64,000 nucleotides of DNA from Ramlibacter sp. (GCA_019635415.1 JAHBZN010000002.1:186001-250000); one strand, 5' to 3'. Positions 1 through 9,827 are shown, numbered from the stretch's first letter. Notes: generated from the sequence alone by a model not told the origin. A program made the numbers and translations.

Positions 1-150
1 ATCGTGTCTGCGGAATTCGAGGGCAAGCGCCTGATCCAGCGGCACCAGCGGGTCTATGCCACGCTCGGTGCGAAAATGCATACCGACGAGGTGCATGCCC
101 TGTCGATGAAGACTCACACGCCGGCCGAATGGGCGGCACTCTCCAAGTAA
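1..150 (+). CDS. ibaG: BolA/IbaG-family protein, C-terminal part (5' end outside window)
   Basis: An open frame runs from the first base to a TAA at 150 and encodes the last 49 residues of a small protein. The text contains the BolA-family signature: a basic stretch (GKRLIQRHQRVYATLG) followed by a HALSMKTHTPAEW ending. IbaG/YrbA proteins partner with monothiol glutaredoxins in iron-sulfur handling and acid stress. The position directly in front of murA, with a gap of about 40 bases, is the classical ibaG-murA arrangement of proteobacteria, which is why IbaG is preferred over other BolA paralogues. The N-terminus is not visible. Confidence 0.85.
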   Translation: MVSAEFEGKRLIQRHQRVYATLGAKMHTDEVHALSMKTHTPAEWAALSK

Positions 151-189
151 CCGCCAGCCTCCCGGGGGCGGTCAACCACTGACCTGTTG

Positions 190-1455
190 ATGGACAAGCT
201 ATTGATTCGCGGGGGCCGCCAGCTCCACGGCGAGGTGCGGATTTCCGGCGCCAAGAACGCAGCCCTGCCCGAGCTGTGCGCCGCGCTGCTCACGGCGCAG
301 CCGGTGACGCTGCGCAACGTGCCGCGGCTGCAGGACGTGCAGACCATGCTCAAGCTGATCCGCAACATGGGTGTCAGCGCCGAACGCGATGAGGACGGCA
401 CGGTGCGCGTCGATGCCGGCGGCCTGAGCTCTCCTGAGGCACCCTACGAGCTGGTCAAGACCATGCGCGCCTCGGTGCTGGCGCTGGGCCCGCTGCTGGC
501 GCGTTTTGGCGAGGCCACGGTGTCTCTGCCGGGTGGCTGCGCCATCGGCTCGCGCCCGGTGGACCAGCATATCAAGGGCCTGCAGGCCATGGGGGCCGAG
601 ATTGCCGTGGAGCACGGCTACATGATCGCCAAGCTGCCCAAGGGGCGCAGCCGGCTGCGGGGCACGCGCATCACCACCGACATGGTCACGGTCACCGGCA
701 CCGAGAACTTCCTGATGGCCGCGGCGCTGGCCGAGGGCGAAACCGTGCTTGAGAACGCCGCCCAGGAGCCCGAGATTCCCGATCTGGCCGAGATGCTGAT
801 CCGCATGGGCGCCAAGATCGAAGGGCATGGCACCAGCCGCATCCGCATCCAGGGGGTCGATGCGCTGCACGGGTGCGATCATGCGGTGGTGGCCGACCGC
901 ATCGAGGCCGGCACCTTTCTGTGCGCCGTGGCGGCGACGGGCGGCAAGGTGTTCCTGCGCCATGGCCGGGCCGATCACCTGGACGCGGTCATCGAAAAGC
1001 TGCGCGAGGCGGGGGCCAGCATCACCGCGGCGCAGGACGGAATCCACGTCGAGTCTTCGGGCCGTCTGCGCGCGCAGTCGTTCCGCACCACGGAGTACCC
1101 GGGTTTCCCGACCGACATGCAGGCCCAGTTCATGGCGCTCAACGTGGTGGCCGAAGGCGCCTCCAAGGTCACCGAAACCATATTTGAGAACCGCTTCATG
1201 CACGTCAACGAGATGGTCCGGCTGGGCGCCCGGATCCAGACCGACGGCAAGGTGGCGGTCATCGAAGGGGTCGATAAGCTGTCGGGGGCCACGGTCATGG
1301 CCACCGATCTGCGGGCCTCGGCCAGCCTGGTCATCGCCGGGCTGGTGGCCGAGGGCGAGACGCTGGTGGACCGCATCTACCACCTGGACCGCGGCTACGA
1401 CCAGATGGAATCCAAGCTGCGCGGCATCGGCGCGGACATCGAGCGGATCAAATGA
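190..1455 (+). CDS. murA: UDP-N-acetylglucosamine 1-carboxyvinyltransferase MurA
   Basis: MurA performs the first committed cytosolic step of peptidoglycan synthesis, transfer of enolpyruvate from PEP to UDP-GlcNAc. The 421-residue product has the family length. It shows the Lys22-Asn23 pair ([10 protein letters not shown]), the catalytic cysteine at residue 117 in [15 protein letters not shown] (the fosfomycin target) and the [12 protein letters not shown] motif that carries the catalytic aspartate. A TTG codon three bases upstream could also serve as start, but the ATG at 190 gives the usual [10 protein letters not shown]-terminus. The stop codon overlaps the hisG start by four bases (ATGA), so murA is probably co-transcribed with the his genes. 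Confidence 0.97.
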   Translation: MDKLLIRGGRQLHGEVRISGAKNAALPELCAALLTAQPVTLRNVPRLQDVQTMLKLIRNMGVSAERDEDGTVRVDAGGLSSPEAPYELVKTMRASVLALGPLLARFGEATVSLPGGCAIGSRPVDQHIKGLQAMGAEIAVEHGYMIAKLPKGRSRLRGTRITTDMVTVTGTENFLMAAALAEGETVLENAAQEPEIPDLAEMLIRMGAKIEGHGTSRIRIQGVDALHGCDHAVVADRIEAGTFLCAVAATGGKVFLRHGRADHLDAVIEKLREAGASITAAQDGIHVESSGRLRAQSFRTTEYPGFPTDMQAQFMALNVVAEGASKVTETIFENRFMHVNEMVRLGARIQTDGKVAVIEGVDKLSGATVMATDLRASASLVIAGLVAEGETLVDRIYHLDRGYDQMESKLRGIGADIERIK

Positions 1456-2120
1456 ACCACATCACGCTGGCCCTGTCCAAGGGGCGCATATTCGACGAAA
1501 CCTTGCCACTGCTCAAGGCGGCCGGCATCGAGGTGCTTGAAGACCCTGAAAAATCGCGCAAGCTGATCCTGCCCACCAACCAGCCCGGCGTGCGCGTGGT
1601 GCTCGTGCGAGCCACCGATGTACCGACCTACGTGCAATACGGTGGCGCCGACCTCGGTGTGACCGGCCTGGACACCCTGATCGAGCACGGCAAGGACTGG
1701 GGGGGCGCTGGCAGCGCCGGCCTGTACCAGCCGCTGGACCTGCAGATTGCCAAATGCCGCATCAGTGTCGCGGTGCGCGCCGACTTCGACTATGCCGGCG
1801 TGGTGCGCCAGGGCTCGCGGCTGCGCGTGGCCACCAAGTACGTGGGCATTGCGCGCGAGTTTTTCGCGGCCAAGGGCGTGCATGTGGACCTGATCAAGCT
1901 CTACGGCAGCATGGAGCTGGCGCCGCTGACCGGACTGGCCGATGCGATCGTGGACCTGGTGTCCACGGGCAACACGCTCAAGGCCAACCAGCTGGTGGAG
2001 GTGGAGCGCATCATGGACATCAGCTCGCGCCTGGTCGTCAACCAGGCGTCGCTCAAGCTCAAGCAGCAGCCCATCCGCCAGATCATCGACGCCTTTGCCG
2101 GAGCCATCGGCAAGAATTGA
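1452..2120 (+). CDS. hisG: ATP phosphoribosyltransferase, short-form catalytic subunit HisG
   Basis: HisG catalyses the first step of histidine biosynthesis, condensing ATP with PRPP. The protein is 222 residues, which is the short HisG form without the C-terminal regulatory domain; in known organisms this form needs the HisZ subunit for activity and histidine feedback. No hisZ is visible in this window, so it must lie elsewhere. Recognisable motifs are [15 protein letters not shown] at the N-terminus, [13 protein letters not shown], and the PRPP-binding-type [12 protein letters not shown] near residues 171-182. The gene starts inside the murA stop and leads a chain of ten his genes. Confidence 0.96.
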   Translation: MNHITLALSKGRIFDETLPLLKAAGIEVLEDPEKSRKLILPTNQPGVRVVLVRATDVPTYVQYGGADLGVTGLDTLIEHGKDWGGAGSAGLYQPLDLQIAKCRISVAVRADFDYAGVVRQGSRLRVATKYVGIAREFFAAKGVHVDLIKLYGSMELAPLTGLADAIVDLVSTGNTLKANQLVEVERIMDISSRLVVNQASLKLKQQPIRQIIDAFAGAIGKN

Positions 2121-2122
2121 AT

Positions 2123-2139
2123 GCTATGAGTTTTGTAGC
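2123..2139 (+). repeat. Dispersed palindromic element, copy A (core only), at the hisD start
   Basis: The 17-bp core GCTATGAGTTTTGTAGC fits GCTA-N9-TAGC, the core shared by five other sites in this window (5230, 10675, 13837, 31813, 40172). The hisD initiation codon is the ATG inside the core. The second module found in the other copies (GTAGCCCTTGYC) is not recognisable upstream here, where the sequence is the end of hisG. This copy is therefore partial and less certain than the others. Confidence 0.55.
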
Positions 2140-3493
2140 TAAACCTGCCCGCTTGACAACGACTTCGGGTACTTTTGACTCCGATTTCCAGGCCCGGCTG
2201 CATTGGGCCGCCGATACCGACGCCGCCATCGAGCAGCGGGTGGCCGACATCCTGGCCGATGTGCGCTTGCGTGGCGACGCCGCCGTGCTGGACTACACGG
2301 CCCGGTTCGACGGGCTCCAGGCGGAAAGTGTCGCCGGCCTGGAACTGACCCAGGATGATTTCCGGCAGGCCTTCGAGGCGCTGCCGGCCGCCCAGCGCGA
2401 CGCGCTGCAGGCCGCGGCCCGCCGTGTGCGCAGCTACCACGAAGCCCAGAAGCGGGCGGGCGGCGAGAGCTGGCAGTACCGCGACGAGGATGGCACCCTG
2501 CTGGGCCAGAAGGTCACGCCCCTGGACCGCGCCGGCATCTATGTCCCGGGGGGCAAGGCCGCCTATCCGTCCAGCCTGATCATGAATGCCGTGCCGGCCC
2601 ACGTGGCGGGCGTGGCCGAAATCATCATGGTCGTGCCCACGCCGGTGCGCGGCAGCGTTGCCACGGGCGGCGCGGGGGCTGCCACCGCGAGCCGCGGTGA
2701 GCGTAACGAGCTGGTGCTGGCAGCCGCCTGGGTGGCCGGCGTGACCCGCGCCTTCACCGTGGGGGGCGCGCAGGCCGTGGCGGCGCTGGCCTACGGCACC
2801 GCCACCATTCCCAAGGTCGACAAGATCACCGGGCCGGGCAATGCCTACGTGGCCGCGGCCAAGCGCCGGGTCTTCGGCACGGTGGGCATCGACATGATTG
2901 CCGGCCCGAGCGAAATCCTGGTGCTGGCCGACGGCACCACGCCCCCCGACTGGGTGGCCATGGACCTGTTCAGCCAGGCCGAGCACGACGAACTGGCCCA
3001 GAGCATCCTGCTGTGCCCCGATGCCGGCTACATCGACCGCGTGCAGGCGGAAATCGACCGCCTGCTGCCGCAGATGCCCCGGGCCGCCATCATCGCCAAA
3101 AGCCTCAACGACCGCGGCGCGCTGATCCACACGCGCAGCATGGAAGAAGCCTGCGACATCAGCAACCGCATCGCGCCCGAGCATCTGGAGGTGTCGAGCC
3201 GGGATCCGCACCGCTGGGAGCCGCTGCTGCGGCATGCCGGCGCGATTTTCCTCGGGGCCTTCACCAGTGAAAGCCTGGGCGACTACTGCGCCGGTCCCAA
3301 TCACGTGCTGCCCACCTCGGGCACGGCGCGTTTTTCCAGCCCGCTGGGGGTCTATGACTTCCAGAAACGCAGCAGCCTGATCGAGGTCAGCGAGGCCGGA
3401 GCGCAGACGCTGGGCACGATCGCGGCCGAACTCGCCCATGGCGAAGGCCTGCAGGCCCACGCGCGGGCCGCTGAGATGAGGCTCAAGCAATGA
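2126..3493 (+). CDS. hisD: Histidinol dehydrogenase HisD with an internal insertion
   Basis: HisD is the zinc enzyme that oxidises histidinol to histidine in two NAD-dependent steps. The start is the ATG at 2126, five bases after the hisG stop; the longer upstream open frame runs through hisG and is not used. Family motifs are [59 protein letters not shown] and [12 protein letters not shown], including zinc and catalytic residues. At 455 residues it is longer than usual because about 16 residues rich in Gly/Ala/Ser/Thr (174-189) are inserted between VPTP and [12 protein letters not shown]. The N-terminal MSFVA is encoded by a palindromic repeat core. hisC overlaps its stop by four bases. Confidence 0.96.
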   Translation: MSFVAKPARLTTTSGTFDSDFQARLHWAADTDAAIEQRVADILADVRLRGDAAVLDYTARFDGLQAESVAGLELTQDDFRQAFEALPAAQRDALQAAARRVRSYHEAQKRAGGESWQYRDEDGTLLGQKVTPLDRAGIYVPGGKAAYPSSLIMNAVPAHVAGVAEIIMVVPTPVRGSVATGGAGAATASRGERNELVLAAAWVAGVTRAFTVGGAQAVAALAYGTATIPKVDKITGPGNAYVAAAKRRVFGTVGIDMIAGPSEILVLADGTTPPDWVAMDLFSQAEHDELAQSILLCPDAGYIDRVQAEIDRLLPQMPRAAIIAKSLNDRGALIHTRSMEEACDISNRIAPEHLEVSSRDPHRWEPLLRHAGAIFLGAFTSESLGDYCAGPNHVLPTSGTARFSSPLGVYDFQKRSSLIEVSEAGAQTLGTIAAELAHGEGLQAHARAAEMRLKQ

Positions 3494-4584
3494 GCGCCGT
3501 ACCGTCGTCCGAATCCGTGGCCCGGCGCGTCTTCCGCCAGGATGTGCAGTCGATGCACGCCTATGCGGTGCAGCCTTCCGCCGGGCTGCTGAAGATGGAC
3601 GCGATGGAGAACCCCTACCGCCTGCCGCCGGACTTGCAGGCGCAACTGGGGCAGCGCCTGGGCGCGCTGGCCCTGAACCGCTACCCCGGCGAGCGCGGCA
3701 ACGACCTGCGCGCCGCGCTGGCCCGCCACGCGCAGATGCCCGAGGGCTTTGACCTGATGCTGGGCAATGGGTCCGACGAACTGATCTCGCTGCTGGCGCT
3801 GGCCTGCGACGTGCCCGGGGCCTCCCTTCTCGCTCCCGTCCCGGGTTTTGTGATGTACGCCATGAGCGCGCAGCTGCAGGGCCTGAAGTTCATTGGCGTG
3901 GACCTGACGCCCGACTTCGAGCTCGACGAAGCGGCCATGCTGGCCGCGATCCGCGAACACCGCCCCGCCATCGTCTACCTGGCCTACCCGAACAACCCGA
4001 CCGCCAACCTCTGGGACGACGCCGTCATCGAGCGGATTGTCCAGGCCCAGGGGGAGCAGGGTGGCCTGGTCGTGATGGATGAGGCCTACCAGCCTTTCGC
4101 GAGCCGCAGCTACATCGACCGCCTGGGCCGTCATGGCCACGTGCTGCTGATGCGCACGCTCAGCAAGTTCGGACTGGCCGGCGTGCGGCTGGGCTACCTG
4201 ATGGGGCCGCGCGCGCTGGTGGCCGAGATCGACAAGGTGCGCCCGCCCTACAACATCAGCGTGCTCAATTGCGAATGCGCGCTGTTCGCCCTGGAACATG
4301 CCGAGGTCTTTGCCGGACAGGCGGCGGCGCTGCGCGAGCAGCGCGTGCGCCTGCTGACGGCGCTGGCCGGCCTGCCCGCCGTCAAGGTCTGGCCCAGCGA
4401 CGCCAACATGGTGCTGGTGCGCGTCCCCGACGCGGCGCGGGCCTTCGAAGGCATGCGCGCGCGCGGCGTGCTGGTCAAGAACGTTTCTAAAATGCACCCA
4501 TTGCTGGCCGATTGCCTGCGCCTGACCGTCGGAACGGCCGACGAGAACACGCAGATGCTGGCCGCACTCGAAGCCTCCCTATGA
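3490..4584 (+). CDS. hisC: Histidinol-phosphate aminotransferase HisC
   Basis: HisC is a PLP-dependent class I/II aminotransferase that converts imidazole-acetol phosphate and glutamate to histidinol phosphate. The 364-residue protein carries the substrate and cofactor motifs [29 protein letters not shown], the PLP-contacting MDEAYQPF and the Schiff-base lysine 226 in [15 protein letters not shown]. It starts at an ATG overlapping the hisD stop (ATGA) and its own stop overlaps the hisB start in the same way. This supports translational coupling across D-C-B. Confidence 0.96.
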   Translation: MSAVPSSESVARRVFRQDVQSMHAYAVQPSAGLLKMDAMENPYRLPPDLQAQLGQRLGALALNRYPGERGNDLRAALARHAQMPEGFDLMLGNGSDELISLLALACDVPGASLLAPVPGFVMYAMSAQLQGLKFIGVDLTPDFELDEAAMLAAIREHRPAIVYLAYPNNPTANLWDDAVIERIVQAQGEQGGLVVMDEAYQPFASRSYIDRLGRHGHVLLMRTLSKFGLAGVRLGYLMGPRALVAEIDKVRPPYNISVLNCECALFALEHAEVFAGQAAALREQRVRLLTALAGLPAVKVWPSDANMVLVRVPDAARAFEGMRARGVLVKNVSKMHPLLADCLRLTVGTADENTQMLAALEASL

Positions 4585-5177
4585 CCACAGACCGCATTGC
4601 AGAAGTCAAACGCCACACCGCCGAGACCCGGATCACCGCGCGGGTCAACCTGGATGGCACGGGCAAGGCCACGCTGGCCACGGGCATCGGCTTTTTCGAC
4701 CACATGCTCGACCAGATCGCGCGCCACGGCCTGATCGACCTCGACATCCAGGCCGAGGGCGACCTGCACATTGACGGGCACCACACGGTGGAGGACGTGG
4801 GCATTACCCTGGGCCAGGCCGTGGCCAAGGCCGTGGGCGACAAAAAGGGTATCCGCCGCTATGGCCACGCCTATGTGCCGCTGGACGAGGCGCTCTCGCG
4901 TGTGGTGATCGACTTCTCGGGCCGACCGGGCCTGATCATGAACGTGCCCTTCAAGAGCGGCATGATCGGTACTTTTGACAGCCAGCTCGCCCATGAGTTC
5001 TTCCAGGGGTTCGTGAACCACGCGTTCGTGACCCTGCACATCGACAACCTGCGCGGCGAGAACGCCCACCACCAGTGCGAAACGGTGTTCAAGGCCTTCG
5101 CGCGGGCCTTGCGCTCGGCGCTGGAACTGGACCCTCGCGCGGCGGGCACCATCCCCTCGACCAAGGGTTCGCTTTGA
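4581..5177 (+). CDS. hisB: Imidazoleglycerol-phosphate dehydratase HisB (monofunctional)
   Basis: This enzyme dehydrates imidazole glycerol phosphate to imidazole-acetol phosphate using a Mn cluster. The 198-residue product begins [16 protein letters not shown] and shows the metal-binding histidine motifs [33 protein letters not shown] and [12 protein letters not shown]. It lacks the phosphatase domain found in the bifunctional enterobacterial HisB, so histinol-phosphate phosphatase activity must come from elsewhere. The ATG at 4581 overlaps the hisC stop; a longer in-frame open region upstream lies inside hisC and is not used. Confidence 0.96.
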   Translation: MTTDRIAEVKRHTAETRITARVNLDGTGKATLATGIGFFDHMLDQIARHGLIDLDIQAEGDLHIDGHHTVEDVGITLGQAVAKAVGDKKGIRRYGHAYVPLDEALSRVVIDFSGRPGLIMNVPFKSGMIGTFDSQLAHEFFQGFVNHAFVTLHIDNLRGENAHHQCETVFKAFARALRSALELDPRAAGTIPSTKGSL

Positions 5178-5190
5178 TCCATTTCTCAGG

Positions 5191-5247
5191 TCATGAAGGG
5201 GCGTAGCCCTTGTCCTGATTGAATTTATCGCTATGAAAACTGTAGCA
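5191..5247 (+). repeat. Dispersed palindromic element, copy B, spanning the hisH start
   Basis: This copy has both modules. GTAGCCCTTGTC lies at 5203-5214 and the 17-bp core GCTATGAAAACTGTAGC at 5230-5246. It begins in the hisB-hisH gap and runs into hisH, so that the hisH ATG (5233) and its first codons come from the core. The core is read in the same frame as in the two intragenic copies at 13799 and 40133. Confidence 0.75.
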
Positions 5248-5877
5248 GTCGTCGACTATGGCATGGGCAACCTGCGTTCGGTGTCGCAGGCCGTCCAGCA
5301 TGTGGCGCGGGACAGCGGCTTCACCGTGGTCGTGACCTCACGCCCCGAGGAGGTGCGTGCCGCCGAGCGCGTGGTGCTGCCGGGGCAGGGCGCCATGCCC
5401 GACTGCATGCGCGAGTTGCGCGATTCGGGCCTGCAGGAGTCGGTGCTCGAAGCGGCGGCCGGCAAGCCCCTGTTCGGTGTCTGCGTGGGCATGCAGATGC
5501 TGCTGGACCGCAGCCACGAAGGCCCGACCGATGGCCTGGGCCTGATCCACGGCGAGGTCGTGCGGTTCGAGCTCGCGGGCCAGATCCAGCCCGATGGCAG
5601 CCGCTACAAGGTGCCTCAGATGGGCTGGAACGAGGTCTGGCAGTCCCGCGGGCATGCGCTGTGGGACGGCGTGCCCGACGGCAGCTACTTTTATTTCGTC
5701 CACAGCTACTTTGCACGAACGTCTGATGCGCGCCACAGCGTGGGCGAAGCGGACTATGGCTCACGCTTTACGGCGGCCATTGCACGCGATAATATTTTTG
5801 CGACTCAGTTCCATCCCGAAAAAAGTGCAGACCACGGCCTGATGCTGTACCGTAACTTCCTGCACTGGACGCCCTGA
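5233..5877 (+). CDS. hisH: Imidazole glycerol phosphate synthase, glutaminase subunit HisH
   Basis: HisH is a class I glutamine amidotransferase that feeds ammonia to HisF. The 214-residue product starts [16 protein letters not shown], with the nucleophile Cys84 in [12 protein letters not shown] and the His-Glu dyad in [11 protein letters not shown] near the C-terminus. The region around residue 135 includes the HisF-interface sequence [10 protein letters not shown]. Unlike the tightly overlapping upstream genes, hisH follows hisB after 55 bases, and most of this gap is repeat element B. The element also supplies the start codon. Confidence 0.96.
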   Translation: MKTVAVVDYGMGNLRSVSQAVQHVARDSGFTVVVTSRPEEVRAAERVVLPGQGAMPDCMRELRDSGLQESVLEAAAGKPLFGVCVGMQMLLDRSHEGPTDGLGLIHGEVVRFELAGQIQPDGSRYKVPQMGWNEVWQSRGHALWDGVPDGSYFYFVHSYFARTSDARHSVGEADYGSRFTAAIARDNIFATQFHPEKSADHGLMLYRNFLHWTP

Positions 5878-5901
5878 TTTCCACCCGCTGCTTCCGGCCC
5901 C

Positions 5902-6645
5902 ATGCTTCTCATTCCCGCGATTGACCTGAAAGACGGTCACTGTGTGCGCCTCAAACAGGGCGACATGGACCAGTCCACCACCTTCAGCGAAGACCCCGCC
6001 GCCATGGCCAGCAGCTGGCTGGACCGGGGTGCGCGCCGCCTGCACCTGGTCGATTTGAATGGAGCCTTTGCCGGCAAGCCGCAGAACTTCAGCGCGATCC
6101 GTTCCATTCTCAAGGCCGTGGGGGACGACATCCCCGTGCAGCTGGGCGGCGGCATCCGCGACCTCGACACCATCGAGAAATACATCGACGGCGGCCTGCG
6201 CTACGTCATCATCGGCACCGCCGCGGTCAAGAACCCCGGCTTCCTGAAGGACGCCTGCACCGCTTTCGGCGGCCACATCATCGTGGGGCTGGACGCACGG
6301 GACGGCAAGGTGGCCACCGATGGCTGGAGCAAGCTCACCGGCCACGAAGTGATCGACCTGGCCAAGAAGTTCGAGGACTGGGGCGTCGAATCCATCATCT
6401 ACACCGACATTGGCCGCGACGGCATGCTCAGCGGCATCAACATCGACGCGACGGTCAAGCTGGCGCAGGCGTTGACCATCCCGGTGATTGCCTCCGGCGG
6501 ACTGAGCAACATGGACGACATTGAAAAGCTCTGCGCGGTGGAAGACGAGGGCGTCGAGGGCGTGATCTGCGGCCGCGCGGTCTACAGCGGCGATCTCGAC
6601 TTTGCCCAGGCGCAGGCCCGCGCCGACGAACTCAATGGTGGCTAG
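5902..6645 (+). CDS. hisA: ProFAR isomerase HisA
   Basis: HisA is a TIM-barrel enzyme that isomerises ProFAR to PRFAR in the histidine pathway. It is 247 residues long, the family length. Asp8 ([16 protein letters not shown]) and the second catalytic aspartate in [13 protein letters not shown] are present, as are the phosphate-binding stretches LGGGIRDL and IASGGLSN. The ATG at 5902 lies 24 bases downstream of hisH. Its TAG stop shares one base with the GTG start of hisF, as expected for the co-operating hisA-hisF pair. Confidence 0.96.
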   Translation: MLLIPAIDLKDGHCVRLKQGDMDQSTTFSEDPAAMASSWLDRGARRLHLVDLNGAFAGKPQNFSAIRSILKAVGDDIPVQLGGGIRDLDTIEKYIDGGLRYVIIGTAAVKNPGFLKDACTAFGGHIIVGLDARDGKVATDGWSKLTGHEVIDLAKKFEDWGVESIIYTDIGRDGMLSGINIDATVKLAQALTIPVIASGGLSNMDDIEKLCAVEDEGVEGVICGRAVYSGDLDFAQAQARADELNGG

Positions 6646-7424
6646 TGCTCGCTAAACGCATCATCCCCTGCCTCGACGTCACCGGCGGGCGGGTCGTCAA
6701 GGGTGTCAATTTCGTTGAGCTGCGCGATGCCGGGGACCCGGTCGAAATCGCCGCGCGCTACAACGAGCAGGGCGCCGACGAGCTGACCTTTCTGGACATC
6801 ACGGCCACCTCCGACGGGCGCGACCTGATCCTGCACATCATCGAGGCCGTGGCCGCGCAGGTGTTCATCCCGCTCACCGTGGGCGGTGGCGTGCGCACCG
6901 TGGCCGACGTGCGGCGGCTGCTCAACGCGGGGGCCGACAAGACCAGCTTCAATTCGGCCGCCATCGCCAACCCCGACGTCATCTCCGATGCGTCGGCCAA
7001 GTACGGCGCGCAGTGCATCGTGGTGGCCATCGACGCCAAGCGGCGCGATGAGCAGGAAGCGCTCGCCCGTGGGCCGGGTTGGGACGTCTACAGCCACGGT
7101 GGGCGCAAGAACACCGGGCTGGACGCCGTGGACTGGGCGCGCGACATGGCGCAGCGCGGCGCCGGCGAAATCCTCTTGACCAGCATGGACCGCGACGGCA
7201 CCAAGGCCGGGTTCGACCTCGCGCTGACGCGTGCCGTCAGCGAGGCGGTGCAGGTGCCGGTGATTGCGTCCGGCGGCGTTGGCAATCTGGACCACCTGGC
7301 CGACGGCATCCAGCAGGGCGGGGCCGACGCGGTGCTGGCCGCCAGTATCTTCCACTATGGCGAGTACACCGTGGCGCAGGCCAAGGCCCATATGGCTGGC
7401 CGCGGCATTCCGGTGCGCCGCTGA
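6645..7424 (+). CDS. hisF: Imidazole glycerol phosphate synthase, cyclase subunit HisF
   Basis: HisF closes the imidazole ring from PRFAR and HisH-derived ammonia and releases AICAR. The 259-residue TIM barrel has Asp11 ([17 protein letters not shown]), the second catalytic Asp in [15 protein letters not shown], and the two half-barrel phosphate motifs VGGGVRTV and ASGGVGNL. It starts at GTG 6645, overlapping the hisA stop by one base. A conserved N-terminus immediately follows this GTG, which settles the start. Confidence 0.95.
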   Translation: MLAKRIIPCLDVTGGRVVKGVNFVELRDAGDPVEIAARYNEQGADELTFLDITATSDGRDLILHIIEAVAAQVFIPLTVGGGVRTVADVRRLLNAGADKTSFNSAAIANPDVISDASAKYGAQCIVVAIDAKRRDEQEALARGPGWDVYSHGGRKNTGLDAVDWARDMAQRGAGEILLTSMDRDGTKAGFDLALTRAVSEAVQVPVIASGGVGNLDHLADGIQQGGADAVLAASIFHYGEYTVAQAKAHMAGRGIPVRR

Positions 7425-7471
7425 CAACCCCAGGCCGGCCCTGCGGGCCGCTTATGGCGGACAATAGCCGC

Positions 7472-7861
7472 ATGGACTGGCTCAATGAAGTGAAGTGGGA
7501 TGACCAGGGCCTGGTGCCGGTCATTGCCCAGGAGGCGGGCACCAACGATGTGCTCATGTTCGCGTGGATGAACCGCGAGGCCCTGCACAAGACCGCCGAG
7601 CTGGGGCGGGCGGTGTATTACAGCCGTTCGCGCGGCAAGCTGTGGTTCAAGGGCGAGGAGTCCGGCCATGTGCAGAAGGTGCACGAAATCCGCATGGACT
7701 GTGACAATGACGTGCTATTGCTCAAGGTGACCCAGCTTGGCCACGAGCCGGGCATCGCTTGCCACACGGGCCGCCACAGCTGCTTTTTCAGCCTGTACCG
7801 CGACGGTGCGTGGCAGGTGACCGAACCGGTCTTGAAAGACCCCCAATCCATCTACAAGTGA
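7472..7861 (+). CDS. hisI: Phosphoribosyl-AMP cyclohydrolase HisI
   Basis: HisI hydrolyses the purine ring of PR-AMP in the third histidine step. The 129-residue protein shows the metal-binding motifs [12 protein letters not shown] and [10 protein letters not shown] and the [14 protein letters not shown] segment. The start at 7472 ([17 protein letters not shown]) fits the family; an in-frame ATG at 7454 would add only MADNSR. HisI and HisE are separate genes here rather than the fused HisIE of enterobacteria. Confidence 0.95.
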   Translation: MDWLNEVKWDDQGLVPVIAQEAGTNDVLMFAWMNREALHKTAELGRAVYYSRSRGKLWFKGEESGHVQKVHEIRMDCDNDVLLLKVTQLGHEPGIACHTGRHSCFFSLYRDGAWQVTEPVLKDPQSIYK

Positions 7862-7866
7862 AGCCC

Positions 7867-8259
7867 ATGAGCGCTGCCGCCCCTTCCGCCACGACCTCGC
7901 AGGACGCGCTGGCCCGACTGGCCGCCGTCATCGAAAGCCGCAAGCCCGAGCGGGGCGGTGACCCGCAGGCCAGCTACGTCGCGCGCCTGCTGGCCAAGGG
8001 CCCCGATGCCTTCCTCAAGAAAATTGGTGAGGAGGCGACCGAAACCGTCATGGCCGCCAAGGATGTCGACCATGGGGGCGACCGCGCGAGCCTGGTGGGC
8101 GAGGTGGCGGACCTGTGGTTCCATTCGATGGTGGCGCTGGCCTACTATGGCCTGTCGCCCGCCGACGTCATCGCGGAGCTGGAGCGCCGTGAGGGGACCA
8201 GCGGCATCGAGGAGAAAGCCCTGCGCAAGGCCCGTCTGCGCGAAGGAGAGCAGCCTTGA
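7867..8259 (+). CDS. hisE: Phosphoribosyl-ATP pyrophosphatase HisE
   Basis: HisE removes pyrophosphate from PR-ATP, the second histidine step. The 130-residue all-alpha protein contains the MazG-like metal-binding signature [16 protein letters not shown] and the downstream [15 protein letters not shown]. It starts at ATG 7867, five bases after the hisI stop. The N-terminal 20 residues are Ala/Ser/Thr rich and probably disordered. Its TGA overlaps the TTG start of the next gene, so the membrane protein gene at 8256 seems coupled to the his operon. Confidence 0.94.
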   Translation: MSAAAPSATTSQDALARLAAVIESRKPERGGDPQASYVARLLAKGPDAFLKKIGEEATETVMAAKDVDHGGDRASLVGEVADLWFHSMVALAYYGLSPADVIAELERREGTSGIEEKALRKARLREGEQP

Positions 8260-8609
8260 GTGAAACCGACTTTGCCGAGTTCGGAGCCAAGACCCAGAAT
8301 GACCGCACGGTCATGCACGTGCTCTATGGCCTGCACACGCTGGCACCGTTCACGCTGCTGTCGCTGTCGGTGGTGGCGCTGATCGTCAACTATGTGCGCC
8401 GTGGCGAGGAGCTGGACGCGCTTTACGTGCTGCATCACGGTTACATGATCCGCACGTTCTGGTGGGCGGTGCTCTGGCTGGTCGTGACGGCCCCGCTGTG
8501 GGCGCTGTTCGTGCTGCCGGGCGCCGTGGCCTACACCGTCATCGGATTCTGGTACCTTTACCGTTACATTCGCGGCTGGCTCCGGTTCAACGACAACAAG
8601 CCGGTCTGA
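8256..8609 (+). CDS. Small integral membrane protein, DUF4870-like
   Basis: The 117-residue product has a polar N-terminus ([18 protein letters not shown]), a first hydrophobic segment around residues 27-47 ([19 protein letters not shown]), and two or more hydrophobic stretches from about 67 to 105 ending in [12 protein letters not shown]. This resembles the DUF4870/Tic20-like small membrane proteins. The start is a TTG that overlaps the hisE TGA (TTGA) and is preceded by the purine-rich GAAGGAGAG. Its placement at the tail of the his operon gives no clear functional link, and the function is unknown. Confidence 0.8.
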   Translation: MSETDFAEFGAKTQNDRTVMHVLYGLHTLAPFTLLSLSVVALIVNYVRRGEELDALYVLHHGYMIRTFWWAVLWLVVTAPLWALFVLPGAVAYTVIGFWYLYRYIRGWLRFNDNKPV

Positions 8610-8631
8610 AACGCATTCCCATTCCTGTTCC

Positions 8632-8991
8632 ATGAGCGCTGATCCCCACTGTATTTTCTGCAAGATCGTCGAAGGCAAGATCCCCTCGAGGAAGGTCTAT
8701 GAAGACGACGAGATCCTGGCCTTCCACGACATCAATCCCTGGGCTCCGGTGCACTTTCTGATGGTTCCCAAGGAGCACCTGCCTTCGCTGGCCCAGGTGG
8801 AGCCCCGGCATGCGGGCCTGCTGGGCCGCATGCTGGCGCTGGCGCCGAAACTGGCGCTGCAGGAGGGCTGCCGGCCTTACCCCGAGGGAGGCCACCGTGT
8901 GGTGATCAACACCGGGGCCGAGGGGGGGCAGGAAGTGCATCACCTGCATGTGCACGTGATGGGCGGGCCGCGCCCTTGGCTCAAGGGCTAA
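8632..8991 (+). CDS. hinT: HIT-family purine nucleoside phosphoramidase HinT
   Basis: The 119-residue protein belongs to the HINT branch of the histidine-triad hydrolases, which cleave AMP-lysine and related phosphoramidates. The triad is visible as HHLHVHVMGG near the C-terminus. The N-terminal CIFCKIVEGKIPS and FHDINPWAPVHFLMVPKEH motifs are typical. hinT next to hisE and tat genes is a common Burkholderiales order. The ATG at 8632 leaves 22 bases to the previous gene. Confidence 0.94.
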   Translation: MSADPHCIFCKIVEGKIPSRKVYEDDEILAFHDINPWAPVHFLMVPKEHLPSLAQVEPRHAGLLGRMLALAPKLALQEGCRPYPEGGHRVVINTGAEGGQEVHHLHVHVMGGPRPWLKG

Positions 8992-9020
8992 TCGGCGGCT
9001 CTGTCAGGGTTAATTCCGCC

Positions 9021-9037
9021 TCGGCGGGCCCCGCCGA
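9021..9037. promoter_or_regulatory. GC-rich hairpin between hinT and tatA
   Basis: The inverted repeat TCGGCGG-GCC-CCGCCGA forms a perfect 7-bp stem with a 3-base loop, starting 29 bases after hinT. No run of T follows, so it is not a convincing intrinsic terminator. It could be an attenuator or a processing/stability hairpin in front of the tat operon. Confidence 0.4.
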
Positions 9038-9069
9038 CTAAAATCCATTCAATTCTTCAGGAGTAATCC

Positions 9070-9312
9070 ATGGGTTCCTTTTCCATCTGGCACTGGCTGA
9101 TCGTGCTTTTGATCGTCGTCATGGTGTTCGGCACCAAGAAGCTCAAGAACATGGGCTCCGACCTTGGCGGAGCCGTCAAGGGCTTCAAGGACGGCATGAG
9201 AGACGGCTCGAGCTCGGCCGATGACAAGCCCGCGGCCCCCGCTGCGCAGGTCACGGCCAATGCCGGCGCCGACAAGACCACCATCGACGTCGAAGCGCGC
9301 ACCAAGTCCTGA
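9070..9312 (+). CDS. tatA: Sec-independent translocase subunit TatA
   Basis: TatA forms the pore-like part of the twin-arginine translocase for folded proteins. The 80-residue product has one N-terminal membrane helix ([21 protein letters not shown]), the FGTKKL hinge, an amphipathic helix ([15 protein letters not shown]) and an acidic/Ala-rich tail. It is preceded by CAGGAG as ribosome-binding site and followed by tatB after nine bases. Confidence 0.95.
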   Translation: MGSFSIWHWLIVLLIVVMVFGTKKLKNMGSDLGGAVKGFKDGMRDGSSSADDKPAAPAAQVTANAGADKTTIDVEARTKS

Positions 9313-9321
9313 TCGGCTGAC

Positions 9322-9774
9322 GTGATCGACCTCGGTATTTCCAAGATGGCGCTGATTGGCGCCGTCGCGCTGATCGTCATCGGGCCCGAGAAGCTGCCCA
9401 AGGTGGCGCGCACCGTCGGCACCCTGCTGGGCAAGGCCCAGCGCTATGTGAACGACGTCAAGGCCGAGGTCAACCGTTCGATGGAGCTCGACGAGCTCAA
9501 GAAGATGAAGGAAACGGTCGAAGGCGCGGCGCGCGACGTCGAGCAGTCGATCCAGACCAGCGCCAGCGACTTCGAGAAAGACTGGGCTGCGGCCACGGGC
9601 GAGGCCCAGGCTGGCCTGCCGCCGTCCTACCCCGAGTACCGGCACCCGCGCAAGAAGTGGCGCCTCAAGCAGGGCGCCACGCCCAACTGGTACAAGGCCC
9701 GTGCCGGCATCCGTACCAAGGCCCTGTCCGGCGCCGCGCGCGTGGCGCGCTACCGGCCCCAGAAATTCAACTGA
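9322..9774 (+). CDS. tatB: Sec-independent translocase subunit TatB
   Basis: TatB works with TatC in signal-peptide recognition. The 150-residue protein starts at GTG 9322 with [31 protein letters not shown], the classical TatB helix plus GPEKLP hinge. A long amphipathic region and a basic C-terminus ([12 protein letters not shown]) follow. It lies between tatA and tatC in the usual order; no other start gives the conserved N-terminus. Confidence 0.95.
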   Translation: MIDLGISKMALIGAVALIVIGPEKLPKVARTVGTLLGKAQRYVNDVKAEVNRSMELDELKKMKETVEGAARDVEQSIQTSASDFEKDWAAATGEAQAGLPPSYPEYRHPRKKWRLKQGATPNWYKARAGIRTKALSGAARVARYRPQKFN

Positions 9775-9827
9775 CAGCGCCCCCGCGCGCGGCCTGTCAC
9801 CGGGTCTGATCCGAACCCCTTTCCACC

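Noticed and set aside
199..1383. Long open frame on the minus strand opposite murA
   Set aside because: The sequence is rich in Arg, His and Gln, has no recognisable motifs and mirrors the murA codons; it is an antisense shadow of high-G+C coding DNA.
1901..3490. 529-codon minus-strand frame opposite hisG/hisD
   Set aside because: It is antisense to well-supported his genes and has the composition of a shadow frame.
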